DNA of 5,778 bases. Source: Thermoflexales bacterium. Its GTDB lineage: Bacteria > Chloroflexota > Anaerolineae > Fen-1058. Positions 1 to 5,661 of this stretch are shown in pieces. The notes beneath the pieces were generated by a model. The model was not told the origin of the DNA. It ran no database searches and worked only from the letters and a program-made list of their open reading frames with translations. The stretch is from NCBI GenBank assembly GCA_030834835.1, contig JAUQXD010001188.1:1-5778 (forward strand), read 5' to 3'. A program made the translations under genes and the position numbers. Every line of letters begins with the position of its first letter. Within the stretch, counting starts at the first letter, position 1.

Positions 1-225
1 AAAGACATCCAGCACCACCAACCACGACGGCGGCGCAATGCGGCTGTACCACGGCCACACGGTCTCGTTGCTATGACAGTCGAAGCAGGCGCGCTGTGCC
101 AACGCGCGCGTCTGTGGACTGTCCCAGTTCGGCTCGGCTACGACCGGTGGATTGGTCATAAAAAACAACGGCGGAATCTGGATCACGACCAACACGGCAA
201 TGACGATCAATACGATTCGCTTCAC
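1..225 (-). CDS. Haem-binding domain protein (Haem_bd-like, CXXCH), 5' part only
   Basis: The first 75 codons are visible; the gene runs off the left edge, so the C-terminus is missing. The start is GTG at 225-223, preceded by GGGGG at 236-232 with a 6-nt gap. Residues about 4-23 form a hydrophobic segment ([19 protein letters not shown]), probably a membrane anchor or uncleaved signal that puts the rest outside the cytoplasm. Residues 47-51 are CFDCH, a c-type haem attachment motif CXXCH, followed by SNET, WPWYS and IAPPSWLV. That combination is characteristic of the Haem_bd family (PF14376), whose members are usually roughly 130-160 residues. Its role is probably covalent haem binding outside the membrane; the redox partner is unknown. 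The reading frame stays open upstream as far as the asparaginase stop codon, but that stretch contains a terminator and encodes nothing recognisable. The gene therefore probably has its own promoter and is separate from the upstream unit. Confidence 0.85.
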   Translation of the reverse strand, partial: MKRIVLIVIAVLVVIQIPPLFFMTNPPVVAEPNWDSPQTRALAQRACFDCHSNETVWPWYSRIAPPSWLVVLDVF

Positions 226-261
226 GCTCAACCCCCGATATCGAAGAAGATGGATGATTTC

Positions 262-290
262 ATCATAAGCCGTTGTCACAGTGCGATCTA
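262..290 (-). promoter_or_regulatory. Candidate promoter for the haem-binding gene
   Basis: On the minus strand TATGAT (267-262) is a good -10 match and lies about 37 nt before the GTG start, downstream of the terminator. The -35 position at 17-bp spacing reads TAGATC, which is a poor match. Position between a terminator and a gene start supports a promoter here, but the assignment rests on one hexamer. Sigma-70-like consensus is assumed. Confidence 0.25.
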
Positions 291-349
291 TTACGTTTGA
301 CCTGTCTTTGCAGTGAAATCCTGCATGATTTTGAGTCTGAGGGTGAGAC

Positions 350-381
350 AACAAAACCGGCACTACGTTTGTGTGCCGGTT
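350..381 (-). terminator. Rho-independent terminator after the asparaginase gene
   Basis: A perfect 9-bp inverted repeat, AACCGGCAC at 355-363 and GTGCCGGTT at 373-381, encloses a 9-nt loop. Reading on the minus strand, the right arm is followed by TTTTGTTGT, a proper U-rich tail. It lies 28 bp after the asparaginase stop codon, so it probably ends the transcript of the kinase-to-asparaginase unit. On the plus strand the hairpin is followed by ATCGG, so it is not expected to work in that direction. Confidence 0.8.
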
Positions 382-408
382 ATCGGACTTGCCACACATT
401 AATGCTGA

Positions 409-1443
409 TCAAGCGAATCGTAAAGCAAAATTGGCTTTCACCTCGCCCACTTCCAAACCGCGATGATTGGTGATAGGCCACGTGTGATAACTCTTCAATG
501 CAATCAGGGCCGCAGTGTCCAGCACACCCAATTGGCGCAGCGCCTCGATCACGGCTGGATGCCCGCCGCGCTTGCCGTCACCATCGCCGATCTTCCACGC
601 GATGCCATACGCCGATCGATCGCCTTGTGCCAGCACGCCGACACCGTGAAAACCCTCCGCGCCGCTCTTGCTGAACAACTTACCACTGGCCGCCCGCATC
701 AAATCTGTATCCAGGCGCCCTTCCCCGGCCACCATTTCAGGATAGTCAATCATGACCTGCACGACTTTAGCCAGAGATCGCGCTCTTGCGTCTTGCAGCT
801 TGCTTCCTGCCTCCGCCAATCGCGCAAAAGCCAGCGCCGCATTCTTCAGCGGCAGCGCAAAGCACGGCGCAGAACAGCCATCCACGCCCACGCCGATTGC
901 ATCAAACTCCAAATTGGCGAGTTCGGCCAGGCGCTGTCGAATCGTGATCTGAACCGGGTGATCGGGATCGAGATAATCGGCCGTGCTCAAACCTCGATCG
1001 ATCGCCTGCGCCAGCATACCCGCGTGTTTGCCCGAGCAGTTGTTGTGCAGCACACTCGCACTTTGATTGGCGGCGCGCAGTGCTTTGGCTACCTCTGGAT
1101 TGAAGGGCACATGCACGCCGCATTGCAAAGCGCTGTCATTCAACCCGATCTTGCTCAAGATCGACTGCACCACTTCGAGATGACGCGGTTCGCCCGAATG
1201 CGATCCCGCGATCACAGCCAACTCTCGATCGGTGAATCCCAGCCGATCGGCCGCGCCACTTTCGATCAACGGCAGCAGTTGAAATGGTTTCGCGCTCGAG
1301 CGCAGATAGGTGGTCAATTCCACATCGCCGATGTGCGCCAGCACGCGCCCCTGCGCATCCACCACCGCAATCGCGCCGCGATGCTCCGACTCGACGCGAC
1401 CGCCGCGCCACACTTCCACCAGAGGTTCCGTGCCAAAGGCCAT
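409..1443 (-). CDS. L-asparaginase, Asparaginase_II (Rhizobium etli ReAV-like) family
   Basis: This encodes 344 residues in the Asparaginase_II family (PF06089), which hydrolyses L-asparagine to aspartate and ammonia. It is unrelated to the E. coli AnsA/AnsB fold and has no signal peptide, so it is cytoplasmic. Numbering from the chosen Met, the motifs in order are RSSAKPF (S49, K52), SHSGEP (S81), NNCSGKHAG (C136, K139), GVDGCSAPCF (C190, C194), PEMVAGEGRLDTD and KSGAEGF (K259). From published ReAV structures I recall two Ser-Lys pairs and a zinc bound by Cys135, Lys138 and Cys189; these residues map here with a constant offset of one, so the active site looks complete. Start choice: GGAG (1453-1450) abuts the upstream ATG at 1449 but lies 6 nt before the ATG at 1443, so 1443 is preferred. 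It sits 80 bp after the MBL gene and just before a strong terminator. Substrate preference beyond asparagine cannot be read from sequence. Confidence 0.93.
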   Translation of the reverse strand: MAFGTEPLVEVWRGGRVESEHRGAIAVVDAQGRVLAHIGDVELTTYLRSSAKPFQLLPLIESGAADRLGFTDRELAVIAGSHSGEPRHLEVVQSILSKIGLNDSALQCGVHVPFNPEVAKALRAANQSASVLHNNCSGKHAGMLAQAIDRGLSTADYLDPDHPVQITIRQRLAELANLEFDAIGVGVDGCSAPCFALPLKNAALAFARLAEAGSKLQDARARSLAKVVQVMIDYPEMVAGEGRLDTDLMRAASGKLFSKSGAEGFHGVGVLAQGDRSAYGIAWKIGDGDGKRGGHPAVIEALRQLGVLDTAALIALKSYHTWPITNHRGLEVGEVKANFALRFA

Positions 1444-1449
1444 TGTCAT

Positions 1450-1454
1450 CTCCT
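1450..1454 (-). promoter_or_regulatory. Shine-Dalgarno site that sets the asparaginase start
   Basis: Minus strand AGGAG (1454-1450) is followed directly by ATG ACA ATG. The first ATG has zero spacing from the site, while the second (1443-1441) has the usual 6 nt. The protein therefore most likely begins MAFGTEPL and not MTMAFGTEPL. Confidence 0.75.
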
Positions 1455-1462
1455 TAACATGA

Positions 1463-1503
1463 AAGACGGTAGACGGCGGGCGCGTGCCGTCGTCTACCGT
1501 CTT
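1463..1503. repeat. Long intergenic hairpin made of inverted heptamers
   Basis: Left arm AAGACGGTAGACG (1463-1475) and right arm CGTCTACCGTCTT (1491-1503) are exact reverse complements over 13 bp. The stem extends inward by one G-T and three Watson-Crick pairs (1476-1479 with 1487-1490), giving 17 bp around a 7-nt loop. In the minus direction only TTTC follows, so it would be a poor rho-independent terminator. It lies 9 nt upstream of the asparaginase Shine-Dalgarno site, where it could partly attenuate transcription or stabilise a processed 3' end of the MBL mRNA. Both arms consist of the same 7-bp unit found as direct repeats next door. Confidence 0.85.
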
Positions 1504-1525
1504 CCGTCGATCGTCGTTCGGCGTT
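1491..1525. repeat. Tandem 7-bp repeat, five units of CGTCNNY type
   Basis: The stretch splits into five consecutive heptamers: CGTCTAC, CGTCTTC, CGTCGAT, CGTCGTT and CGGCGTT. The first four share CGTC in register, and the last differs from the fourth at one base. The array fills the 3' flank of the MBL gene and overlaps two bases of its TAA stop codon (1526-1524). It resembles the short tandemly repeated heptamers known between genes in cyanobacteria and some other bacteria. It probably arises from replication slippage; no function is evident. Confidence 0.7.
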
Positions 1526-2396
1526 ATTTCCTGCGCCGGTGTTTCTCTGCCTTGATCTCTTCCGCTACCCTTTCCAGGCCCGCCTTCACGCGCCGCTGCG
1601 CGCGCTCGTGCTCGTCGGCCGGAATGGGAAAACGCTCGACGAAGTTCTGCGCCAGCTCTGTCGCGTCGAATTTGCCGCGGCGGGCCGTCAACATCTGCTG
1701 CACCTGCGTGCGAATGTCCGTCAGATAGTCCGTGACCTTTTGTGTATCCGCGCGGCGAAAGGTCGTGCCCCGGCCCGGCACGATCTTGTTGGCAAAGTAA
1801 CCGGGATCACGCAGTTCGGCCAGCCGCTCCAGCCAGACCTTCGTGTTCGACTCGGACATGAAGGGATGCGTGTTGAGCGTCACCAGATCGCCCGCAAACA
1901 CAATGCCCTGATCGGGCAGTTCCACCCACACGCTGCCGGCATTCGCGCCGCCCACCGGCCGCACCGTCACCCAGGGTTTGGCTGTATGCAGCGTCAGACT
2001 GCCGCCATCGCTTACCGTGAGCTGCGGCAGGCCCAATTGCAGGTGCTGCGAGATTTCGCTGGCCGCTTCCGGCGCGCCGTGATGCGATAGAAACTCCACC
2101 ACCTGCTGGCGCAGCGCATCGCCGTAGCTGCGCATCTTCTCCCACGTCGCTTCGTGCGCCACCGGCAGGCCGCCCAGCCACTGATGGCCCAGCACCCGAT
2201 CGCGGTGGCCGTCGGTGTAGATGAGATACGCAATCGGCTGCCGCGTCAGCTGCGTGATCTGCTGCCGCCAGTGACGGGCATCGGCGGGCAGCAGCGGCGT
2301 ATCCACGCAGATCACGCCAATCGGCGTGATGATCGCGCCGACCGTGCTGCCGCGATAGCCGGTCTCAACATAGACATTGGGGGAAAGTTTGTCCAT
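1524..2396 (-). CDS. Metallo-beta-lactamase-fold protein with degenerate metal site
   Basis: This encodes 290 residues. The MBL fold is recognisable from the N-terminal strands (NVYVETGYRG, GAIITPIGVICVDTP), the HxHxDH-type loop at 61-70, the strand-loop VWVELPDQGIVFAGDLV (157-172) and the final IVPGRG (205-210). The metal ligands are largely lost: HxHxDH reads D62-G-H64-R-D66-R67, the GHT histidine position is A151, and the PGHG histidine is R209. Only H64, D66 and D170 remain, so ordinary two-zinc hydrolase chemistry is unlikely. The last 70 residues are helical and end in a basic tail (KAEKHRRRK). There is no signal peptide. No clear Shine-Dalgarno site precedes the ATG, but an in-frame TAA two codons upstream makes 2396 the earliest possible start. 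A candidate promoter lies close by, implying a short leader. It may be a pseudoenzyme or a binding protein; no substrate can be assigned. Confidence 0.85.
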   Translation of the reverse strand: MDKLSPNVYVETGYRGSTVGAIITPIGVICVDTPLLPADARHWRQQITQLTRQPIAYLIYTDGHRDRVLGHQWLGGLPVAHEATWEKMRSYGDALRQQVVEFLSHHGAPEAASEISQHLQLGLPQLTVSDGGSLTLHTAKPWVTVRPVGGANAGSVWVELPDQGIVFAGDLVTLNTHPFMSESNTKVWLERLAELRDPGYFANKIVPGRGTTFRRADTQKVTDYLTDIRTQVQQMLTARRGKFDATELAQNFVERFPIPADEHERAQRRVKAGLERVAEEIKAEKHRRRK

Positions 2397-2416
2397 ACGT
2401 TAGTTCGCTTTGTTGG

Positions 2417-2445
2417 ATAATAAGTTGACGAGTAATGAGTGACGA
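2417..2445 (-). promoter_or_regulatory. Candidate promoter for the MBL-fold gene
   Basis: Minus strand TCGTCA (2445-2440, four of six matches to TTGACA) is separated by 17 bp from TATTAT (2422-2417, five of six matches to TATAAT). Transcription would start near 2410, leaving a leader of about 14 nt with no Shine-Dalgarno site. The -35 hexamer lies inside the heptamer repeat, so the similarity could be accidental. Confidence 0.3.
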
Positions 2446-2450
2446 GTGAT
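2430..2450. repeat. Tandem 7-bp repeat, three units of GAGTRAY
   Basis: Three consecutive heptamers, GAGTAAT, GAGTGAC and GAGTGAT, fit GAGTRAY exactly. A weaker partial copy (AGTTGAC, 2423-2429) lies to the left. The array abuts the TAA stop codon (2453-2451) of the tRNA-editing gene. Unit length and position right after a stop codon mirror the CGTCNNY array at 1491-1525, though the unit sequence differs. Confidence 0.7.
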
Positions 2451-3683
2451 TTACCGGGCTGCGACCAGTTGTTCGGCAGCCTGATCGATCGCGGCTTTGA
2501 GTTGTTCTTCGTTGACCGCCGGGCCGCCGGCCTGCGCAAAGTCTGGCGAGCCGCCGCCCTTTGCGCCCAACTGCGCGGCTACATCTTTCAAGTGGATCGC
2601 CAGATCAAATGACAGATCTTTAGAGCGCGCAAAAACCAACGCACATGAGGCGCCGGTCGCGCCCAGGATCGCGATTGTTTTAGGCCGCGCCGTCAACAGC
2701 TGCGCCATGCGCTTGAGATACGCCGCATCACGATTGAGCCACGTTTGCGCGATCAATCGGAAGTCGCCGTGAAGGCGCGCGGCGGCGATCAAGTCCTGCG
2801 CTTCGTACTGTTGCAAACGCGCTTCGGCATCGGCCAGTTGCTTACGCAGCGCCTTCGCATCGGCCTGCATCCGCCCGATCGCCTGATCGAGTTCCCAGAA
2901 ACCGATCGTGAGATCAGCCGCTGCTTTGCCGACAACGGCGTGCTTGCGGCGATAATCGCTCAACGCGCGCCCGCCGCACCGAAACTCGATGCGCGACTCA
3001 TTGCCGCGCCGCTCGACTTTGACGATCTTGATCAGGCCTACTTCGCCTGTGCGCGCCACGTGCGTGCCGCCGCAGGCCGACCAATCAAAATCTTGAATCT
3101 CCACCACACGGATCGACGTGTCAACTTTTGGCGGCCGGCGCAGCGGCAGCGCGGCCAGTTCTTCGTTCGTCACGAAGCGCGCGCTGACGGGCCGGTTTTC
3201 CCACACGATTTGATTCGCTGCATCTTCGGCGCGATCGATCTGCGCGGGACTGAGTTTCGTCGTATTCAGATCGATCGTCAACGCGCCCTCGTCAGGATCG
3301 GGGTTCAGGTGAAACGAAACCGTTAGCGCGTTGGCCGTCTGGATGAAGGCTTCCGATAGAATATGCTGCCCGGTGTGCTGCTGCATCAGATCGAAACGGC
3401 GCGCGCCATCGATCGTGCCCACCACCCGATCGGCTGTCAGCGGCCCGGCGAGCGGCGCTTCGAGCACGTGCAGCACTGCGCCATCGCGCTCGCGCTCGAT
3501 CACATCGATTACGCGCGTTTGATTGAGCAGGCCGCGATCGGATGGTTGGCCGCCGCCTTCAGGGTAGAAGGCCGATCGGTCCAGGACGACCGCCGCCTGA
3601 CCGTGGTAGTCCAGCCGCTCGACCACCTCAGCCTCGAACGTTCGTAGATAAGCATCCGCGTAATATAACCGTTCGCTGTTCAC
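2451..3683 (-). CDS. AlaX-type alanyl-tRNA editing protein with DHHA1 domain
   Basis: This 410-residue protein matches the freestanding editing half of alanyl-tRNA synthetase; members of this family remove serine or glycine mischarged onto tRNA-Ala in the cytoplasm. In order: an N-terminal beta domain with FYPEGGGQPSDRG (39-51); the tRNA second additional domain with zinc ligands H103 and H107 (QQHTGQHILSEAF) and C204 and H208 (CGGTH); a predicted coiled coil at about 262-300; and a C-terminal DHHA1 domain with LGAKGGGSPDFAQAGG (372-387). No aminoacylation domain is present, and the length fits the long AlaX class with a C-Ala-like tail. The zinc site is complete, so it should be active. The start is GTG at 3683-3681, with AGGAG 6 nt upstream (3694-3690). 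It shares GTGA with the kinase stop, indicating coupled translation. The pairing with a sensor kinase is not a standard one that I know. Confidence 0.95.
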   Translation of the reverse strand: MNSERLYYADAYLRTFEAEVVERLDYHGQAAVVLDRSAFYPEGGGQPSDRGLLNQTRVIDVIERERDGAVLHVLEAPLAGPLTADRVVGTIDGARRFDLMQQHTGQHILSEAFIQTANALTVSFHLNPDPDEGALTIDLNTTKLSPAQIDRAEDAANQIVWENRPVSARFVTNEELAALPLRRPPKVDTSIRVVEIQDFDWSACGGTHVARTGEVGLIKIVKVERRGNESRIEFRCGGRALSDYRRKHAVVGKAAADLTIGFWELDQAIGRMQADAKALRKQLADAEARLQQYEAQDLIAAARLHGDFRLIAQTWLNRDAAYLKRMAQLLTARPKTIAILGATGASCALVFARSKDLSFDLAIHLKDVAAQLGAKGGGSPDFAQAGGPAVNEEQLKAAIDQAAEQLVAAR

Positions 3684-5584
3684 GCGTCACTCCTGGCGTA
3701 GACGGGCAGCACCGCGGTAAACGTGCTGCCTTTGCCGGCTTCACTATCCACCCACACGCGGCCGCCGTGTTTCTCGACAATCGCTTTCACGATCGCGAGG
3801 CCCAGGCCGCTGCCATTGATGTGCTCGGTCGCATCCGAACGGACCCGGTAGAATTTATCAAAGATGTGGCGCTGATCTTCCAGCGCAATGCCGATGCCGG
3901 TATCGCGCACTTGCAGAAAGACAAATTCGCCGTCCTCGCGCGCTGTAACTGAAATCTGGCCGCCGTCCGGCGTGTATTTTAACGCGTTGCTCACGAGATT
4001 GTTGACCACCTGGCGCAGCCGCCGCGCATTCCCGTGCACGGGCGAAAGATCGGCGATGTCCAGCGTCAGCGTGTGCTGACCACGAGCGGCTTCGGCCTGC
4101 ATGTCCTGCATGGTGTCGCGGATCAGGGTGTGCAGCGCCAGCGGCTGCATGTCCCAGTCCACCCCGGCTTCGATGCGGCCAATGTCCAGCAGGTCGCTGA
4201 TCAATGACACGATGTTGGTCATGCTGTATTCAACGCGCGCGACAAAGTCGCGTTGCTGCTCATTCAGCGGTCCCACGCGCGGCAGCAGTTCCACGTAGCC
4301 GCGGATCGACGTCAACGGCGTGCGCAGGTCGTGCGAGACGATGGATACGAATTCGCTCTTGATCTTGTCGAGTTCTTTGAGGCGCGTGATGTCGTGCAAG
4401 ACCGCGCCGTAACCGATACCGCTGAGCACCGACAATTGACCCTGCAGGGTGCGGCCATCGGCCAACACGATGTCGGCGCGCCAGGCCTGGCTGCGCAGCG
4501 TGCGTTGATCGAATAGATCAGTCATGGCTTTGATCGGGATGGCGTCGGCCAGGGGCTGGCCCAGCGCGGCGTCGGTGAGGTTGAACGCCGCCCGCGCGGC
4601 ATTGTTGATCAGCAGCAGCCGCATGTCGGCGTCGACGACGATGACAACATCGTCAATTTCACGCAGAATCGTATCGAGTTTGGCGCGTTCGTTGTCGGCG
4701 GTCGAGTACAGCCGCGCGTTCTCGATGGCAATCGCCGCCGAGTCCGACAGGGTGGACAGCAGGTGGACGTCATGCTCGCTGAAGGGGCGGTTCGTCGAGC
4801 GCTGCCCCACCGTCAAGACACCCGCCACGCGCTCGCCCACGAACAGCGGTACGCTCAAGATCGACTTCACCGGCAGCGTCGTGCGGGCCTTCAGCGCGTC
4901 GCCGCCGCTCAGCATGATCGGGCGGCCGCCGGCGATGACGCGGCTCATCAAGGCATCGGTGACTTTGACGCGCAGACTTTGAATGGCGTCGTCGGTCAGG
5001 TTGTAGTGGGCGCGCAAATACAGTTCGCCGGTGACGGGATCGGACAGCATCAGCGTGCCTTCTTCGGCCCCGGTCAAATGCACGGCCGCTGAGACCACCA
5101 GCGTTAATATCTCCTCGGTGTCCAGCAGGGACGTGACCTTTTTGCCGACGGTGTACAGCGCGTTAAATTCCTGATTCTGCCGATCGAACTGATCGCGCAG
5201 TTGATCGCGCTCGCGCAGCGTCTGCGCCGCATGCAGCGCCCGCCCGACCGCCTGTTGAACCCGCGCCGTCTCAAACGGCTGAATCAAAACATCGCGCGCA
5301 CCGGCGGCCAGGGCAGACGACATCAACTCGACGGTTGGCTGCGGGGTGGTCAACAGCAGCGGGATGCGCGAACCGCACTCTGCCAACAAATCCAGGCCGC
5401 GTTCGCGGCCCAGGCGGTCTTTAGCCACGACCAGTTGCGGCGAGGCCGTGGCGAAGTGGGTACGGGCCTCCGTCAAATTGGCGGCCGCAATACATACATA
5501 GCCGCCGGTCCGCGCCAAATCTGTGACCAGCGCCGTTCGTATTTCCGCCTCATCATCAACGATCAGAATGGTTTCGCCTGACAT
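3680..5584 (-). CDS. Soluble histidine kinase: pseudo-receiver, GAF, PAS, HisKA, HATPase
   Basis: This 634-residue protein has no transmembrane segment and should be a cytoplasmic sensor. A receiver-like domain fills about 5-118, with acidic residues D10, D11 and E12 kept. The phosphoacceptor column holds K55 (D56 is shifted by one), and the conserved lysine before Pro-Phe is Q102 (IQPF in place of TKPF). A charged helix at about 120-140 leads to a GAF domain (about 140-292, ending AIAIENARLY) and a PAS domain (about 300-400, with LLINNAARAAFNLT). The HisKA domain has SHDLRTPL with H418 as the autophosphorylation site. The ATPase domain has N533 in NLVSNALKYTPDGG, DTGIGI (561-566), FDKFYR and GSGLGLAI (591-598), so the kinase core is intact. 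The start ATG at 5584 is fixed by an upstream in-frame TGA; the ribosome site is weak (GAG). No output regulator with a DNA-binding domain is in the window. The ligand of the GAF or PAS domain is unknown. Confidence 0.93.
   Translation of the reverse strand: MSGETILIVDDEAEIRTALVTDLARTGGYVCIAAANLTEARTHFATASPQLVVAKDRLGRERGLDLLAECGSRIPLLLTTPQPTVELMSSALAAGARDVLIQPFETARVQQAVGRALHAAQTLRERDQLRDQFDRQNQEFNALYTVGKKVTSLLDTEEILTLVVSAAVHLTGAEEGTLMLSDPVTGELYLRAHYNLTDDAIQSLRVKVTDALMSRVIAGGRPIMLSGGDALKARTTLPVKSILSVPLFVGERVAGVLTVGQRSTNRPFSEHDVHLLSTLSDSAAIAIENARLYSTADNERAKLDTILREIDDVVIVVDADMRLLLINNAARAAFNLTDAALGQPLADAIPIKAMTDLFDQRTLRSQAWRADIVLADGRTLQGQLSVLSGIGYGAVLHDITRLKELDKIKSEFVSIVSHDLRTPLTSIRGYVELLPRVGPLNEQQRDFVARVEYSMTNIVSLISDLLDIGRIEAGVDWDMQPLALHTLIRDTMQDMQAEAARGQHTLTLDIADLSPVHGNARRLRQVVNNLVSNALKYTPDGGQISVTAREDGEFVFLQVRDTGIGIALEDQRHIFDKFYRVRSDATEHINGSGLGLAIVKAIVEKHGGRVWVDSEAGKGSTFTAVLPVYARSDA
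3690..3694 (-). promoter_or_regulatory. Shine-Dalgarno site for the editing protein inside the kinase gene
   Basis: Minus strand AGGAG (3694-3690) lies within the last codons of the kinase and 6 nt before GTG at 3683-3681. It supports the GTG start and the 4-bp overlap, which allows terminating ribosomes to restart on the editing protein. Confidence 0.75.
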
Positions 5585-5590
5585 GGCTCA

Positions 5591-5603
5591 TTCACAGTGT
5601 GAA
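5591..5603. promoter_or_regulatory. 13-nt perfect palindrome, candidate operator of the kinase operon
   Basis: TTCACA (5591-5596), a central G, and TGTGAA (5598-5603) form a perfect 6-1-6 inverted repeat. It lies 6 bp upstream of the kinase ATG and just downstream of the candidate -10, where bound protein could block transcription or the weak ribosome site. It is too short and G-T poor for a terminator. No regulator can be named from the sequence. Confidence 0.4.
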
Positions 5604-5612
5604 GTGGAGTCC

Positions 5613-5641
5613 ATGATAACACAAAACGAGGGGTGAAGCGA
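5613..5641 (-). promoter_or_regulatory. Candidate promoter for the kinase/editing operon
   Basis: Minus strand TATCAT (5618-5613) matches TATAAT at five of six positions. At 17-bp spacing the -35 position reads TCGCTT (5641-5636), a poor match. The predicted transcript would start near 5605, at the edge of the palindrome. The 77-bp spacer shows no convincing terminator for the upstream gene, so read-through from it is also possible. Confidence 0.3.
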
Positions 5642-5661
5642 AATCAGGGCGAGAATTAGGG

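Noticed and set aside
226..399. In-frame 58-codon N-terminal extension of the haem-binding protein from ATG at 399
   Set aside because: The stretch contains the terminator and encodes no known motif; the GTG at 225 has a good ribosome site and directly begins a typical membrane anchor.
1444..1449. Upstream ATG as the asparaginase start
   Set aside because: It directly abuts GGAG, leaving no spacing; the ATG two codons later has 6 nt.
463..1728. Long plus-strand open frame (421 codons) antisense to the asparaginase and MBL genes
   Set aside because: It has no recognisable domain, a composition rich in Arg, His and Gln typical of antisense frames in GC-rich genes, and it covers two genes with clear family motifs on the other strand.
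2745..3326. Plus-strand open frame of 193 codons opposite the editing gene
   Set aside because: It is a shadow of the well-supported AlaX-type gene, without a ribosome site or recognisable domain.
601..3578. CGATCG words as cyanobacterial HIP1 sites
   Set aside because: No copy has the full GCGATCGC flanks, so the excess does not by itself point to cyanobacteria.
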